A stretch of DNA of 64,000 bases from an uncultured Clostridium sp. (GTDB taxonomy: Bacteria; Bacillota; Clostridia; Clostridiales; Clostridiaceae), in the NCBI GenBank assembly GCA_937927335.1, contig CALBDU010000004.1:124001-188000 (forward strand). The letters are read 5' to 3'. The first letter of the stretch is position 1. Every line of letters starts with the position of its first letter. Below the pieces are notes generated by a model that was not told where the DNA came from, ran no database searches, and saw only the letters and a list, made by a program, of their open reading frames with translations. Position numbers and translations under genes: made by a program. Of the stretch, positions 52,091 through 61,617 are shown one piece after another.

Positions 52091-52690
52091 ATGAAATTAA
52101 AAAGAATACCTGCTGGTATTTATGCGGCCAACTGTTATATACTTATGGATGAGGATACTCATGAAACTGCAGTGATAGACCCCGGCGGCGATGTGGATGA
52201 CCTGAAGAAGGCCATAGATCAGATGGAGGGAAAGGTTAAGTATATAATCCTTACCCATGGCCACATGGACCATGCAGGTGGTGTAGATCAGCTTCTAAAG
52301 CTTTATAATGTACCTGTTGCAATAAGTGAAAAGGACGAAAAAATGGCAGGTGCAGGGGGACATCTATACAGCACCTTAAATAAAAAAGCTGAAATTAATA
52401 TAACAGAGGATACTGTTTTCAGACTTGGAAGTCATGAAATTAGATCTTTAGAAACTCCAGGGCATACTCCGGGAGGCATTTCCTTTCTTGTGGATAATAT
52501 GCTTTTTACAGGAGATACACTATTTGCAGGCTCCATTGGCAGAACTGACCTTGCTGGCGGAGACTTTGATACTTTGATGTCCAGTATAAAGGTTAAACTT
52601 ATGTCTTTGAAGGATGATACCATAGTGTTGCCTGGACATGGCCCTGAAAGTACTATAAATCGGGAAAAGCTGCACAATCCTTTTTTATAG
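52091..52690 (+). CDS. Metallo-beta-lactamase-fold hydrolase (glyoxalase II-like)
   Basis: A 199-residue single-domain MBL protein. LTHGHMDHAGG (~56) gives the HxHxDH metal site; TPGHTPGGI, FTGDTLF and LPGHGPEST supply the rest. Members of this group hydrolyse thioesters such as S-lactoylglutathione, or act on unknown metabolites. It is conserved between dtd and hemZ in Clostridia. Confidence 0.88.
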   Translation: MKLKRIPAGIYAANCYILMDEDTHETAVIDPGGDVDDLKKAIDQMEGKVKYIILTHGHMDHAGGVDQLLKLYNVPVAISEKDEKMAGAGGHLYSTLNKKAEINITEDTVFRLGSHEIRSLETPGHTPGGISFLVDNMLFTGDTLFAGSIGRTDLAGGDFDTLMSSIKVKLMSLKDDTIVLPGHGPESTINREKLHNPFL

Positions 52691-52708
52691 GAGGCACAAA
52701 AATAAATA

Positions 52709-54136
52709 ATGAAAATAAACATTAAACTCAATGACATGTCTTACAGGTATGAGGTGTATCAGATATTCAACATCTATTTTTCATCCATGGACATCAAATT
52801 TGAGGAACCATATAATTATTATGTGAATATTAATGAGAACTCAGTAAACTGTGGCTTTGAAGGAAAAGTTCGGGACTATAACTTTCATGGAGAGCTGACC
52901 AAAAAAGAAAACATAAGGATGTCCTTATTTTGTTTTTTAAAGGAGCTTACTAAAAAAGAATATCCATGGGGTACTCTCATAGGAATCAGGCCAAGCAAAA
53001 TAGCGCTTAAGCTTATGGAAAGCCATACTGATGAAGAAATTTTCAGTTATTTCACAAAACACAGCATCACAAAAGAGGATAAAATAAGACTTTGCATTGA
53101 GGTAGCCAGAGCTGAGCAGAAATATATAAAGAATCATAAAAAAACTATAAGTCTTTACATTGGAATGCCTTTTTGCCCGACAAAATGTCTTTATTGTTCC
53201 TTTGCTTCAAATTCCATCTCAGCCGCAAAGGATCTGGTGGAGAAATACATAGATGCACTGATATATGAGCTTGATAGAACCATGGAATATATAGCCGAGA
53301 ATAATCTAAAAGTCCAGTGTGTATATTTTGGGGGCGGCACTCCCACGTCTGTTTCTGATGGGCAGTTTGAAAGGGTTATGAAAAGGATATATGATAATTT
53401 TATTACTAAACATGCCCTGGAGGAATTCACTGTTGAATGCGGCAGACCTGATAGTATAACCATAAATAAACTTGCAAGCATGAAAAAATACAATGTGGAC
53501 AGAATTAGCGTTAATCCGCAAACTATGAACGATAAAACCCTGAAATTAATAGGAAGAAGCCACTCCTCAGGGGATGTGGCGGAAAAGTTCCATATGGCAA
53601 GGAACCTGGGCTTTAAAAACATAAACATGGATATAATTATAGGACTTCCATATGAAGATCTGCAGGATGTAAGAAATACCTGCAGAAAGGTATATGAACT
53701 TAAGCCTGATAATTTAACAGTACATGGGTTATCAATAAAAAGGGGCTCCAGACTTTATGAAAAAATAATAAATACTGACAGCTATACTGAAATTCATCAG
53801 AATGAGATTATTGAAATGTTCAGCCAGTCCAGAGCGCTGGCAGACAGCCTTAATATGGAGCCATATTATATGTACAGGCAAAAGAACATGGTGGGCAACA
53901 TGGAGAATGTTGGTTACTCAATTCCAGGAATGGAAGGAATATATAACATTCAGATGATAGAGGAAAGTCAGACCATTATCGCCTGCGGGGCAGATGCCGT
54001 TACCAAGGTGATATTCCCTGAGGAAAACCGCATTGAACGGGCTGCAAACCTTAAGGAAGTACGTGAATATATAACAAGGATAGATGAGCTTATCAATAAA
54101 AAAACAGAGCTTTTAAATACATTGTTTAAAACATAG
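52709..54136 (+). CDS. hemZ: HemZ-type radical SAM protein (coproporphyrinogen dehydrogenase-like)
   Basis: A 475-residue HemN-family protein. The radical SAM motif CPTKCLYC is preceded by SLYIGMPF and followed by CVYFGGGTPTS; YGADAVTKV-like CGADAVTK appears late. A ~150-residue N-terminal region (RYEVYQIFNIYF) is typical of HemZ. It may act in anaerobic haem or other porphyrin-type chemistry, though clostridial members keep it without full haem pathways. GGAGGCAC precedes the ATG. Confidence 0.9.
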   Translation: MKINIKLNDMSYRYEVYQIFNIYFSSMDIKFEEPYNYYVNINENSVNCGFEGKVRDYNFHGELTKKENIRMSLFCFLKELTKKEYPWGTLIGIRPSKIALKLMESHTDEEIFSYFTKHSITKEDKIRLCIEVARAEQKYIKNHKKTISLYIGMPFCPTKCLYCSFASNSISAAKDLVEKYIDALIYELDRTMEYIAENNLKVQCVYFGGGTPTSVSDGQFERVMKRIYDNFITKHALEEFTVECGRPDSITINKLASMKKYNVDRISVNPQTMNDKTLKLIGRSHSSGDVAEKFHMARNLGFKNINMDIIIGLPYEDLQDVRNTCRKVYELKPDNLTVHGLSIKRGSRLYEKIINTDSYTEIHQNEIIEMFSQSRALADSLNMEPYYMYRQKNMVGNMENVGYSIPGMEGIYNIQMIEESQTIIACGADAVTKVIFPEENRIERAANLKEVREYITRIDELINKKTELLNTLFKT

Positions 54137-54152
54137 AAATGGAGGATATATT

Positions 54153-55394
54153 ATGATGATTCAAGCACCTAAAGGGACCAAGGATTTATTGCCTGCAGAT
54201 TCTTATAAATGGCAGTATCTTGAAAAGAGATTGAGAGATATAGCTGCAACATATGGCTGCAGGGAAATAAGAACACCAATGTTTGAGCATACTGAACTTT
54301 TTATAAGAGGAGTAGGTGAAACTACAGATGTGGTTCAAAAGGAAATGTACACCTTCAATGATAAGGGCGGAAGAAGCATAACCCTTAAGCCTGAGGGAAC
54401 AGCTCCTGCTGTAAGGGCTTTCATTGAGAACAGCCTGTACAATGATGCCCAGCCTACAAAAATGTACTATTTCACTCCTGTATTCAGGTATGAAAATGTT
54501 CAGAAGGGAAGGCTAAGGCAGCACCACCAGTTTGGAGCAGAGGTTTTTGGAGCTCAGGGTGCATCCATTGACGCAGAAGTAATCAGCCTGGCCATGAGGG
54601 TATTCAGGGAACTTGGAATAACCAGCATTGAGCTTAACATAAACAATATTGGCTGTCCTAAGTGCAGAAAAACCTATAATGATGCACTTCAGGCTTACCT
54701 TAAGGCAAATTATGACGCACTTTGCGATACTTGCAAAACCAGATTTGAAAAAAATCCAATGAGAATTCTGGACTGCAAGGATCCAAACTGCAAGAAAATA
54801 GTGGATGGTGCACCTGTAATTCTTGATTATTTATGTGAAGAATGTGATGATCACTTCAAGGATCTTAAAAAATACCTTGATGCATTAGACATAAAATATA
54901 AGATAGATCCTTTGATAGTAAGAGGTCTGGATTATTACAGCAAAACAGTATTTGAAATAATAAATGATGGAATTACAGTATGCGGCGGAGGCAGATATGA
55001 TTACCTTATTGAGCAGGTTGACGGTCCGCCAACTCCTGCAATAGGCTTTGGAATGGGCCTTGAAAGGCTTTTGCTTACACTGGAGCAGAATAATGTGGTC
55101 ATCCCTGATGAAAGCCAGATCGATATTTACATAGGCAGTATGGGAGATGCAGCAAAGGTTAAGTCTGTGCAGATGGTTAACAAATTAAGGGAAAAAGGCC
55201 TTAAATGTGAATGCGACCACTTGGATAGAAGCGTTAAGGCAGAAATGAAATATGCAAATAAAATCGGAGCAAAGTACACCATGGTAATAGGCGAGGAGGA
55301 GCTTTCAACTGGCAAGGCCAACCTCAAGAGAATGAGTGATGGTGAAACCTTTGAATGTAATATTAATGACCTAGAGAGCATAAAGCTGCAATAA
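54153..55394 (+). CDS. hisS: Histidyl-tRNA synthetase
   Basis: A 413-residue class II synthetase. Motif 1 lies in the N-terminal helices, motif 2 in FRYENVQKGRLRQHHQFGAE, the histidine-binding RGLDYYSKTVFEI (~257) is intact, and motif 3 is GFGMGLERLL. A cysteine-bearing insertion (CPKCRKTYND, CDTCKTRFE) is present, as in many Clostridia. GGAGG precedes ATG 54153 (ATG 54156 also possible). No T-box precedes it. Confidence 0.97.
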   Translation: MMIQAPKGTKDLLPADSYKWQYLEKRLRDIAATYGCREIRTPMFEHTELFIRGVGETTDVVQKEMYTFNDKGGRSITLKPEGTAPAVRAFIENSLYNDAQPTKMYYFTPVFRYENVQKGRLRQHHQFGAEVFGAQGASIDAEVISLAMRVFRELGITSIELNINNIGCPKCRKTYNDALQAYLKANYDALCDTCKTRFEKNPMRILDCKDPNCKKIVDGAPVILDYLCEECDDHFKDLKKYLDALDIKYKIDPLIVRGLDYYSKTVFEIINDGITVCGGGRYDYLIEQVDGPPTPAIGFGMGLERLLLTLEQNNVVIPDESQIDIYIGSMGDAAKVKSVQMVNKLREKGLKCECDHLDRSVKAEMKYANKIGAKYTMVIGEEELSTGKANLKRMSDGETFECNINDLESIKLQ

Positions 55395-55413
55395 AGTATT
55401 GGAGGAAAAACTA

Positions 55414-57186
55414 ATGGGCGAAGCATTGAATGGACTTAAGAGAAGCATAATGTGCGGCGAACTCAGGGAGAACCATGGGGGTAGCAAATTTACCGTTATG
55501 GGCTGGGTTCAAAGAAAAAGAAACCTCGGAGGACTTATATTCATAGACCTGAGAGACAGAACAGGAATACTCCAGGTGGTTTTTGGAGAAGAAATAAATA
55601 AGGATGCCTTTTTAACTGCAGACGGCGCCAAGTCAGAATATTGTATTGCAGTTACCGGAACCCTGGTAAAAAGGGAATCTCCAAACACAAGTATGCCAAC
55701 AGGCATGGTGGAATTGAAGGGCGAAAGCATAAAGATACTTTCAGAATCAGAAACACCTCCAATTGTTGTTAAGGAGGACCTGGATGCATCTGAAAGTGTA
55801 AGGCTTAAATATAGATATCTGGACCTTAGAAGGCCAGATATGCAGAAAATATTCATGATAAGACACAGAACAGCAAAAGTAGTGAGAGACTTCCTGGATG
55901 AAAACGGATTTCTTGAAATTGAAACCCCAATACTTTGCAAGAGCACTCCTGAAGGAGCCAGAGATTATTTGGTTCCAAGCAGAAATTATCCTGGGATGTT
56001 TTATGCACTGCCTCAGTCACCTCAGCTTTTCAAGCAGCTGCTTATGGTGTCCGGCTACGATAAGTATTTCCAGCTGGCAAAGTGCTTCAGGGATGAGGAC
56101 CTAAGGGCTAACAGACAGCCTGAGTTCACTCAGATAGACATGGAGCTGTCCTTTGTGGAAGAGGATGATGTAATATCCTTGAATGAGAGACTTTTGTCCA
56201 GGGTATTCAAGGAAGTTAAAGGCATTGATGTAGAACTGCCAATAATGAGAATGCCATATAAGACAGCTATGGAAAAATATGGGTCTGACAAGCCTGATTT
56301 AAGATTTGGCTTGGAAATCAATGACCTTACGGACTGTGTAAGAAACAGCGAATTCAAGGTGTTCCAGGATGCCCTGGCTGTAAATGGTTCAGTACGGGCT
56401 ATTAAGGTGCCAAATGGTGCTGACATGGGAAGAAAACAGATAGATAAGCTGGTGGAGTTCGTAAAGACTTATAAAGCTAAGGGATTAGCCTGGGTATCAA
56501 TTAAAGAAGGCGAAATTAAATCCCCTATTTCTAAATTCCTTAAGGATGAAGAGCTTAATGGAATAGTTGAAAAAATGGACGGAAAAACCGGAGATCTTAT
56601 TCTCATAGTTGCTGATAAAAACAGTGTGGTATTTGCTGCTTTAGGTGCATTAAGAATTCATGTGGCAAAAGAATTGAATCTTATAGATAAGAACCTGTAT
56701 AAATTCCTTTGGATAACTGAATTCCCATTGTTCTCCTTTAATGAGGAGGAAAACAGGTTCCAGGCTGAACACCATCCCTTCACTATGCCAATGGAGGAGG
56801 ATATACAGTACCTGGAAAGCGATCCTGGAAGAGTAAGGGCAAAGGCATATGACATTGTATTAAATGGTGAGGAGCTTGGAGGAGGAAGTATTAGAATTCA
56901 TGATACATCCCTGCAGGCAAAAATGTTTGATGCATTAGGATTAACTCAAGAGGTTGCAAATGACAAATTCGGCTTCCTTCTGCAGGCATTTAAATACGGT
57001 CCGCCGCCTCATGGAGGTCTTGCATACGGATTTGACAGGCTCATAATGTTCCTGGCAGACACTGAGAACATAAAGGATGTAATAGCATTCCCTAAAAATC
57101 AAAACGCATTCTGTCCATTAACGGAAGCACCAAATGTGGTGGATGATATCCAGTTAAAGGAATTGGGTATTTCTATATTAAAGTAA
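55414..57186 (+). CDS. aspS: Aspartyl-tRNA synthetase
   Basis: A 590-residue bacterial-type class II synthetase: an N-terminal OB fold (VMGWVQRKRNLGGLIFIDLRD), motif 2 (FRDEDLRANRQPEFTQID), the GAD insertion domain and motif 3 (GLAYGFDRLIM). Start ATG 55414 follows GGAGG; TTG 55399 is discounted. 19 bases after hisS. A 6S RNA gene follows. Confidence 0.97.
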   Translation: MGEALNGLKRSIMCGELRENHGGSKFTVMGWVQRKRNLGGLIFIDLRDRTGILQVVFGEEINKDAFLTADGAKSEYCIAVTGTLVKRESPNTSMPTGMVELKGESIKILSESETPPIVVKEDLDASESVRLKYRYLDLRRPDMQKIFMIRHRTAKVVRDFLDENGFLEIETPILCKSTPEGARDYLVPSRNYPGMFYALPQSPQLFKQLLMVSGYDKYFQLAKCFRDEDLRANRQPEFTQIDMELSFVEEDDVISLNERLLSRVFKEVKGIDVELPIMRMPYKTAMEKYGSDKPDLRFGLEINDLTDCVRNSEFKVFQDALAVNGSVRAIKVPNGADMGRKQIDKLVEFVKTYKAKGLAWVSIKEGEIKSPISKFLKDEELNGIVEKMDGKTGDLILIVADKNSVVFAALGALRIHVAKELNLIDKNLYKFLWITEFPLFSFNEEENRFQAEHHPFTMPMEEDIQYLESDPGRVRAKAYDIVLNGEELGGGSIRIHDTSLQAKMFDALGLTQEVANDKFGFLLQAFKYGPPPHGGLAYGFDRLIMFLADTENIKDVIAFPKNQNAFCPLTEAPNVVDDIQLKELGISILK

Positions 57187-57227
57187 CTGTAGTATAATAG
57201 AAGCATAAAATTAATATAATTTAAAAT

Positions 57228-57407
57228 AGTTCCTACTGTGTACGCTGAACGTGTTTATATTGACCCAACAAGTTTTTTAAGGGATTCCAGCTCTCCCTGC
57301 GGATTGAAGCTATGGCGCTGCCAATAGTACTTGAAGCAGGGAGGAGAAGCCCACCTGCGAGAGCGGGTTCAAACATAACGCGGGAGACGGCATGGTGGGA
57401 ATTTTTT
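57228..57407 (+). ncRNA. ssrS: 6S RNA
   Basis: A non-coding segment of about 180 bases directly after aspS, preceded by TATAAT (57215-57220). TCCTACTGTG at the 5' end pairs with CATGGTGGGA at the 3' end (closing stem). CTCTCCCTGC pairs with GCAGGGAGGAG (57292-57353) as the inner stem, leaving the large internal bulge that mimics open promoter DNA. A T-run follows the closing stem. In Bacillus subtilis 6S-1 (bsrA) also lies beside aspS. 6S RNA sequesters sigma-A RNA polymerase in stationary phase. Ends are approximate. Confidence 0.75.
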
Positions 57408-57487
57408 GTATTTCCCCATGCACAACACAAAAAAACTTTGGCATTCTGACGCCTCAACATATTTAAAGAGCCTGCAGATGGAAATAG

Positions 57488-58135
57488 TTACTGAAGGTTA
57501 TTAAGGGATTCAAGGATCTCCTCCCTGGGAAGTCTTCCTATGTTTAAGTTTGAATCCTCCTTAAGCAGCAGAGATTTGTAAAAGGAAATGGCATACTCCC
57601 TTATCTCATCATCAAAGGTCTCATCCATAAGCTCGTATAATACATTTTCAGCCTTGTCATATTCTGTTTCCATCAAATAATATTCAATAATCTTTCTTTG
57701 AAGCTTTGGAGAAAGCTTATATTCGGAAAGCCTGCCCATAAGCTTTTGAATATCATTGGCAAATTCTATGAATTCCTCACGACCCTCAATATTAAGAAAA
57801 GCCTCAATATACATGTATAGTGACTTTTGGTACAGGTAAAAGCTTTTTTCAATGCCATAAAGCAGTTCATTAACTTTGCCCTCCTCCATAAGCAGCTTTG
57901 ACATTATTATGCATTTGTGTATATCCATAATATTATTTGTCTTAATCATATCCATGAGATTCTCCTCAGACAGCGAAATGAAAAATTTAGCTCCCAGACG
58001 GAAAAACTCTTTGAAGGCCTCGTCAATAAGTGCCTGTGCTTCTACATAATTTCCAGCCTCAATTTGCACTTCTATTTCTTTAATTATTTTATAAAATTTT
58101 TTTATCAATTCGGAATTCATGTTCATTTTCAGCAT
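57488..58135 (-). CDS. Helical protein of unknown function
   Basis: A 215-residue soluble protein I do not recognise. It is almost entirely helical, with a periodic pattern reminiscent of TPR-like repeats (EIEVQIEAGNYVEAQALIDEAFKEF; YDKAENVLYELMDETFDDEI). No signal peptide, cysteine cluster or catalytic motif. AGGAGG precedes the ATG by 8 bases. It is transcribed toward the 6S RNA gene and is the only minus-strand gene between aspS and the TrhA gene. Confidence 0.75.
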   Translation of the reverse strand: MLKMNMNSELIKKFYKIIKEIEVQIEAGNYVEAQALIDEAFKEFFRLGAKFFISLSEENLMDMIKTNNIMDIHKCIIMSKLLMEEGKVNELLYGIEKSFYLYQKSLYMYIEAFLNIEGREEFIEFANDIQKLMGRLSEYKLSPKLQRKIIEYYLMETEYDKAENVLYELMDETFDDEIREYAISFYKSLLLKEDSNLNIGRLPREEILESLNNLQ

Positions 58136-58277
58136 AATTAAAACCTCCTAGCAGTATTTACCTGTATATTATAAACATAATTACATAAATAATAAATAAA
58201 AAAAGAAATAAGTTTATTTTTGAATAAATATATGATAAGATATAGTTATGAAAACTACGTATTGGAGTTGGTGTATT

Positions 58278-58931
58278 ATGGAGCATAATCTGAAGTTTTA
58301 TACAAAAGGCGAAGAAATTGCAAATGCAGTTACGCATGGTATAGGTACCCTTCTGGCAGTAGCTGCCTTGATACTACTTGTTTTTTATTCCAAGTCCTAT
58401 GGAGACAGCTGGTATGTAGTGAGCTACACCATCTATGGAATATCACTGGTGCTGCTTTATCTTGAGTCCACACTATACCACAGTATCACAAATAAAAAGG
58501 TTAAGGCTCTTTTCAGGATATTCGATCACTCATCAATTTTCCTGCTTATTGCAGGAACCTATACTCCCTTTACACTAACAGTACTGAGGGGAAAAATAGG
58601 CTGGACCATTTTTATAACTGTTTGGGTTATGGCAGTGGCCGGAATTATTATGAAATTCTTTTTTGTAGGAAGATTCAAAGTGCTATCTACAATTTTGTAT
58701 ATAATTATGGGCTGGATGATAATATTCGCAATTAAGCCCTTAGTGGCTGCATTGCCTTATTATGGAGTTTTGCTGTTATTCATTGGTGGAATTTTATACA
58801 CTGTGGGAGCGGTGTTATATCTCATAGATAAAATACCCTATAATCATGCGGTTTGGCATCTTTTCGTCATGGGCGGCAGTGCATGCCACTTTTTCTGCAT
58901 ATTATTTTATCTGTTTCCCGCTACAAGATAA
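58278..58931 (+). CDS. trhA: Hemolysin III / TrhA-family membrane protein
   Basis: A 217-residue PAQR-superfamily protein with seven helices. The motifs EEIANAVTHGIG at the start, STLYHS with a metal-site histidine, FDHSSIFLLIAGTYTPF, and NHAVWHLFVMGGSACHF near the end are intact. The conserved His/Asp/Ser residues match the zinc site of the hydrolase-like PAQR fold. Bacterial members affect membrane lipid homeostasis; the hemolysin name is historical. ATG 58278 is preferred (GGAG upstream); ATG 58248 would add ten residues. Confidence 0.93.
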   Translation: MEHNLKFYTKGEEIANAVTHGIGTLLAVAALILLVFYSKSYGDSWYVVSYTIYGISLVLLYLESTLYHSITNKKVKALFRIFDHSSIFLLIAGTYTPFTLTVLRGKIGWTIFITVWVMAVAGIIMKFFFVGRFKVLSTILYIIMGWMIIFAIKPLVAALPYYGVLLLFIGGILYTVGAVLYLIDKIPYNHAVWHLFVMGGSACHFFCILFYLFPATR

Positions 58932-58933
58932 AT

Positions 58934-58967
58934 TAAGCCAGGCTTATAAATGAAGCCTGGCTTTTTA
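58934..58967 (+). terminator. Terminator between trhA and the convergent LOR/SDH gene
   Basis: AAGCCAGGCTT pairs perfectly with AAGCCTGGCTT around 7 bases and is followed by TTTTT; the minus-strand side has AATTTAT. It likely serves both genes. Confidence 0.8.
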
Positions 58968-60050
58968 CTTAAGGTTATTATCAAGATTGCATACAAAATC
59001 CTGTACATTGGTTACTATGGAGGTTACCTCCAATGTTCCTCTGTCTCTTAGCTTATTTACGCCAAATTCTGATATATCTACCGTATAAATGTAAACTGGT
59101 CTTATGCCATCCTCAATTACTCTGTACATAGGGGTCATATTTCCAGTGGCTATGGTATGAAGCTGTGTTGCCAGGCATATTACTGTAGTAGCTTTTTTAC
59201 AATAGGACCGCATGGCATTCTGGGCCTCATATACATTAGGTATAACGGAGGGCAGAGGACCATCGTCCCGTATGGAACCGGCCAAAACCAAAGGAATTTG
59301 GTTGCTGATGCATGCGTGAACCACTCCATCCTGAATATCTTCCGTATGGATAAACTTTTCCAGGGATCCAGCTCTTCTGGCGCGGTTAATGATATCTATA
59401 TGGTTGTAGTGTCCGTTTTCCACGGATTTTTGATTGTATATATCCTGGCCTAAGGCAGTATTTAAAACCGAGCCCTCCAAATCGTGGGTTGCCAGAGCAT
59501 TTCCAGCAAATAAAGCATCTACATAGCCTTTCTTTATCAGTCCTGCCATGGCATTTTTTGAATCATAGTCAAAAACTACTGCTGGTCCAAGCACCCAAAG
59601 AATGTACCCGTTTTCCTTTTCATAGGACAATAATTCATAAAGGCTGTCATAATCCTTAGAATAAGAGCTTTCCCTTGTTCTTCCCTTTCTAAAGGAAAAG
59701 GTGCTGTCAGCTTCAGAGGCTTCACCAAAGCACCTGGCATGTACATAGATACCATCCTTGCAGTTTTCTGTTCTCCCAAGCACAACTTCATCACCTGGCA
59801 TAAGATTCCTAAATTCCCTTACGCTTAAGGAACCATCCTCATTCAGCAGAACTACACAATCCATCCTGCTCTCCTCCGCCAGTATCCATTTTCCTTTTAT
59901 TTTAAAATACTCCGGATATATGGATGTAGCATGATAATTATCAGGGGCAATTCCCTTTATAGATACCCTTTCAGTAGCTGCATCAGGTGCTTCCTTAAAG
60001 CAGGCTTCATTAAAATCAGGGTAATTGTAATTTGGCAGTTTAAATCCCAT
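58965..60050 (-). CDS. LOR/SDH-domain protein (TIGR00300, archaeal-type ornithine cyclodeaminase family)
   Basis: A 361-residue protein. The C-terminal ~220 residues contain LWVLGPAVVFDYDSKNAMAGLI, GNALATHDLEGS, LAGSIRDDGPLP and ICLATQLHTIATGN. This is the pattern of the LOR/SDH bifunctional conserved region, found in archaeal ornithine cyclodeaminase and cyanobacterial AgrE. The N-terminal part (GKWILAEESRMDC) is the usual small domain. It may release ammonia from ornithine to form proline; no arginine or proline genes adjoin to support this. The start at 60050 follows GGAGGTG. Confidence 0.75.
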   Translation of the reverse strand: MGFKLPNYNYPDFNEACFKEAPDAATERVSIKGIAPDNYHATSIYPEYFKIKGKWILAEESRMDCVVLLNEDGSLSVREFRNLMPGDEVVLGRTENCKDGIYVHARCFGEASEADSTFSFRKGRTRESSYSKDYDSLYELLSYEKENGYILWVLGPAVVFDYDSKNAMAGLIKKGYVDALFAGNALATHDLEGSVLNTALGQDIYNQKSVENGHYNHIDIINRARRAGSLEKFIHTEDIQDGVVHACISNQIPLVLAGSIRDDGPLPSVIPNVYEAQNAMRSYCKKATTVICLATQLHTIATGNMTPMYRVIEDGIRPVYIYTVDISEFGVNKLRDRGTLEVTSIVTNVQDFVCNLDNNLK

Positions 60051-60171
60051 AAATATGTAACACCTCCATATAGTACTACTAATATTATACCAGGAAAATA
60101 TAAAAATATTTGTCACAAAATGAATTAACGTCATATCTATTAGTATAAGTATTTTACAAGGGGGTTATAAA

Positions 60172-61080
60172 ATGAAAATAGCACTAGATATCGGTCATAA
60201 CTGTGTTCATGATTATGGAAGCCGGGCAATAGGCAATGAAGATGAAATGGCTATGGATACAGGGAAAAAGGTAATATCGGGACTATCAGAAGCAGGCTTT
60301 GAAGTCCTTTTGGTTACCCCAAATTGGGCTCAAAGCACATTTCACAGTCTTCAGCAAAGGGTGTATAAGGCCAACAGCTGGTCAGCTGATTTTTATTTAA
60401 GTATTCACTTTAATGCTGGTGGAGGCAGCGGTTCAGAAGTATGGACAGGAAGTACGGCGGGTAGAACTGCTGCCTTAAACATATTAACAAAACTAGAGGA
60501 GCTGGGTTATAAAAACCGTGGAGCAAAGCAGCAGGGGGTGGAGGGCAAAGGTCTGTATGTATTAAAATACACAAAGATGCCTGCAATACTGGTGGAGGGA
60601 TGCTTTACAGATTCCAGGGAGGATATGAATTTGTATGACGCCGAAAAAATGGCGGATGCCATATGCAAAGGCATGGAAATTACTTTTATGGAGAAAGCAA
60701 TCAATAAGGATTTTCAAAAAAAATTAAATTTGCTGGGGCTTAAGGATTTTGAAGGAAAGCCGCTGGTTGATGATGGGATATTTGGTGAATGCACTAAAGA
60801 GGCGGTAATGAACTTTCAGAAAACAATGGCTCTGGATATGGATGGAGTTCTAGGTCCAAGCACCAGATTTGCTTTGGAGCAGATAATATCAAGGCCTCTC
60901 TGCAGTATGTACAGTAAATACCTATATGCCGTTAGATATATACAATTTAAAATTGGGATGCACATTAATGGAATTTTCGGAGCTGATACATTTCAAGCAG
61001 TATTAAATTTTCAAAAAAGTGCTGGCATAGAGGCTGACGGCATTGTTGGAAAAGTAACCTGGACTCATATTATAAATTGA
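60172..61080 (+). CDS. N-acetylmuramoyl-L-alanine amidase with two peptidoglycan-binding domains
   Basis: A 302-residue protein. The catalytic Amidase_3 domain (~1-175) has zinc ligands H9 (LDIGHN), an early Glu (GNEDEM) and a His in LSIHFNAG, and the catalytic Glu in ILVEGCFTD. Two PG_binding_1 repeats follow (~180-240 and ~248-300). There is no signal peptide, which is common for clostridial spore- or phage-type amidases released by lysis or held in the mother cell. CAAGGGGG precedes the ATG. The SASP gene lies just downstream. Confidence 0.92.
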   Translation: MKIALDIGHNCVHDYGSRAIGNEDEMAMDTGKKVISGLSEAGFEVLLVTPNWAQSTFHSLQQRVYKANSWSADFYLSIHFNAGGGSGSEVWTGSTAGRTAALNILTKLEELGYKNRGAKQQGVEGKGLYVLKYTKMPAILVEGCFTDSREDMNLYDAEKMADAICKGMEITFMEKAINKDFQKKLNLLGLKDFEGKPLVDDGIFGECTKEAVMNFQKTMALDMDGVLGPSTRFALEQIISRPLCSMYSKYLYAVRYIQFKIGMHINGIFGADTFQAVLNFQKSAGIEADGIVGKVTWTHIIN

Positions 61081-61175
61081 TACAAATTTTAGTTTTATTT
61101 CTATTAATTTATCAGTGTATAAATTTAAAAATGAGGAAAAATGATAATACAACAAAAGAAAAGGAGGAATGTATT

Positions 61176-61391
61176 ATGAGCAATTCTAACAACAACAATT
61201 CAAACGAGCCTGTAGTAATGAATGCAAGGGATGGTTTGGATAGATTCAAAGTAGAAGTTGCAAATGAGCTGGGACTTGCAGATTATGCCAATACAGACAA
61301 GGGCAATCTTACATCAAGACAAAATGGTTCTGTAGGCGGAACAATGACAAAGAGAATGGTGGAAGCCTATGAAAGAGGTTTAGTAGAATAA
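61176..61391 (+). CDS. Small acid-soluble spore protein, alpha/beta type
   Basis: A 71-residue DNA-binding spore protein. The conserved segments are FKVEVANELG, containing the GPR protease cleavage region; GNLTSRQNGSVGGTMTKRMVEA, the DNA-contact helix; and an N/S-rich start. Such proteins saturate spore DNA and protect it against UV and heat, then supply amino acids on germination. ATG 61176 follows AAAGGAGG; the open frame from 61077 is not the start. A strong terminator follows. Confidence 0.95.
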   Translation: MSNSNNNNSNEPVVMNARDGLDRFKVEVANELGLADYANTDKGNLTSRQNGSVGGTMTKRMVEAYERGLVE

Positions 61392-61400
61392 TATAACATA

Positions 61401-61429
61401 AAAAACACAACGAAAGTTGTGTTTTTTTA
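61401..61429 (+). terminator. Terminator after the SASP gene
   Basis: AAAAACACAAC-GAAA-GTTGTGTTTTTTT, a perfect stem with a GAAA tetraloop. Confidence 0.9.
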
Positions 61430-61617
61430 TTGCTTACAGGTGCCAAATCAAGTGGAAAGAAACAACACAAAACTATTAATTTTATAACGCTTTAAATTTA
61501 ATTTATTAATGATATAATGTAAGGGTTACTATTTAAGGTATATCTATGAAAATAATATATTAATTTCAATTATGATAAATTTGGACATCCCCATAACATG
61601 AAACGAAGGAGAAATAG

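Noticed and set aside
54100..54152. A T-box leader before hisS
   Set aside because: Only 16 bases separate hemZ and hisS; there is no room for a T-box and no AGGGTGGNACCGCG-type sequence.
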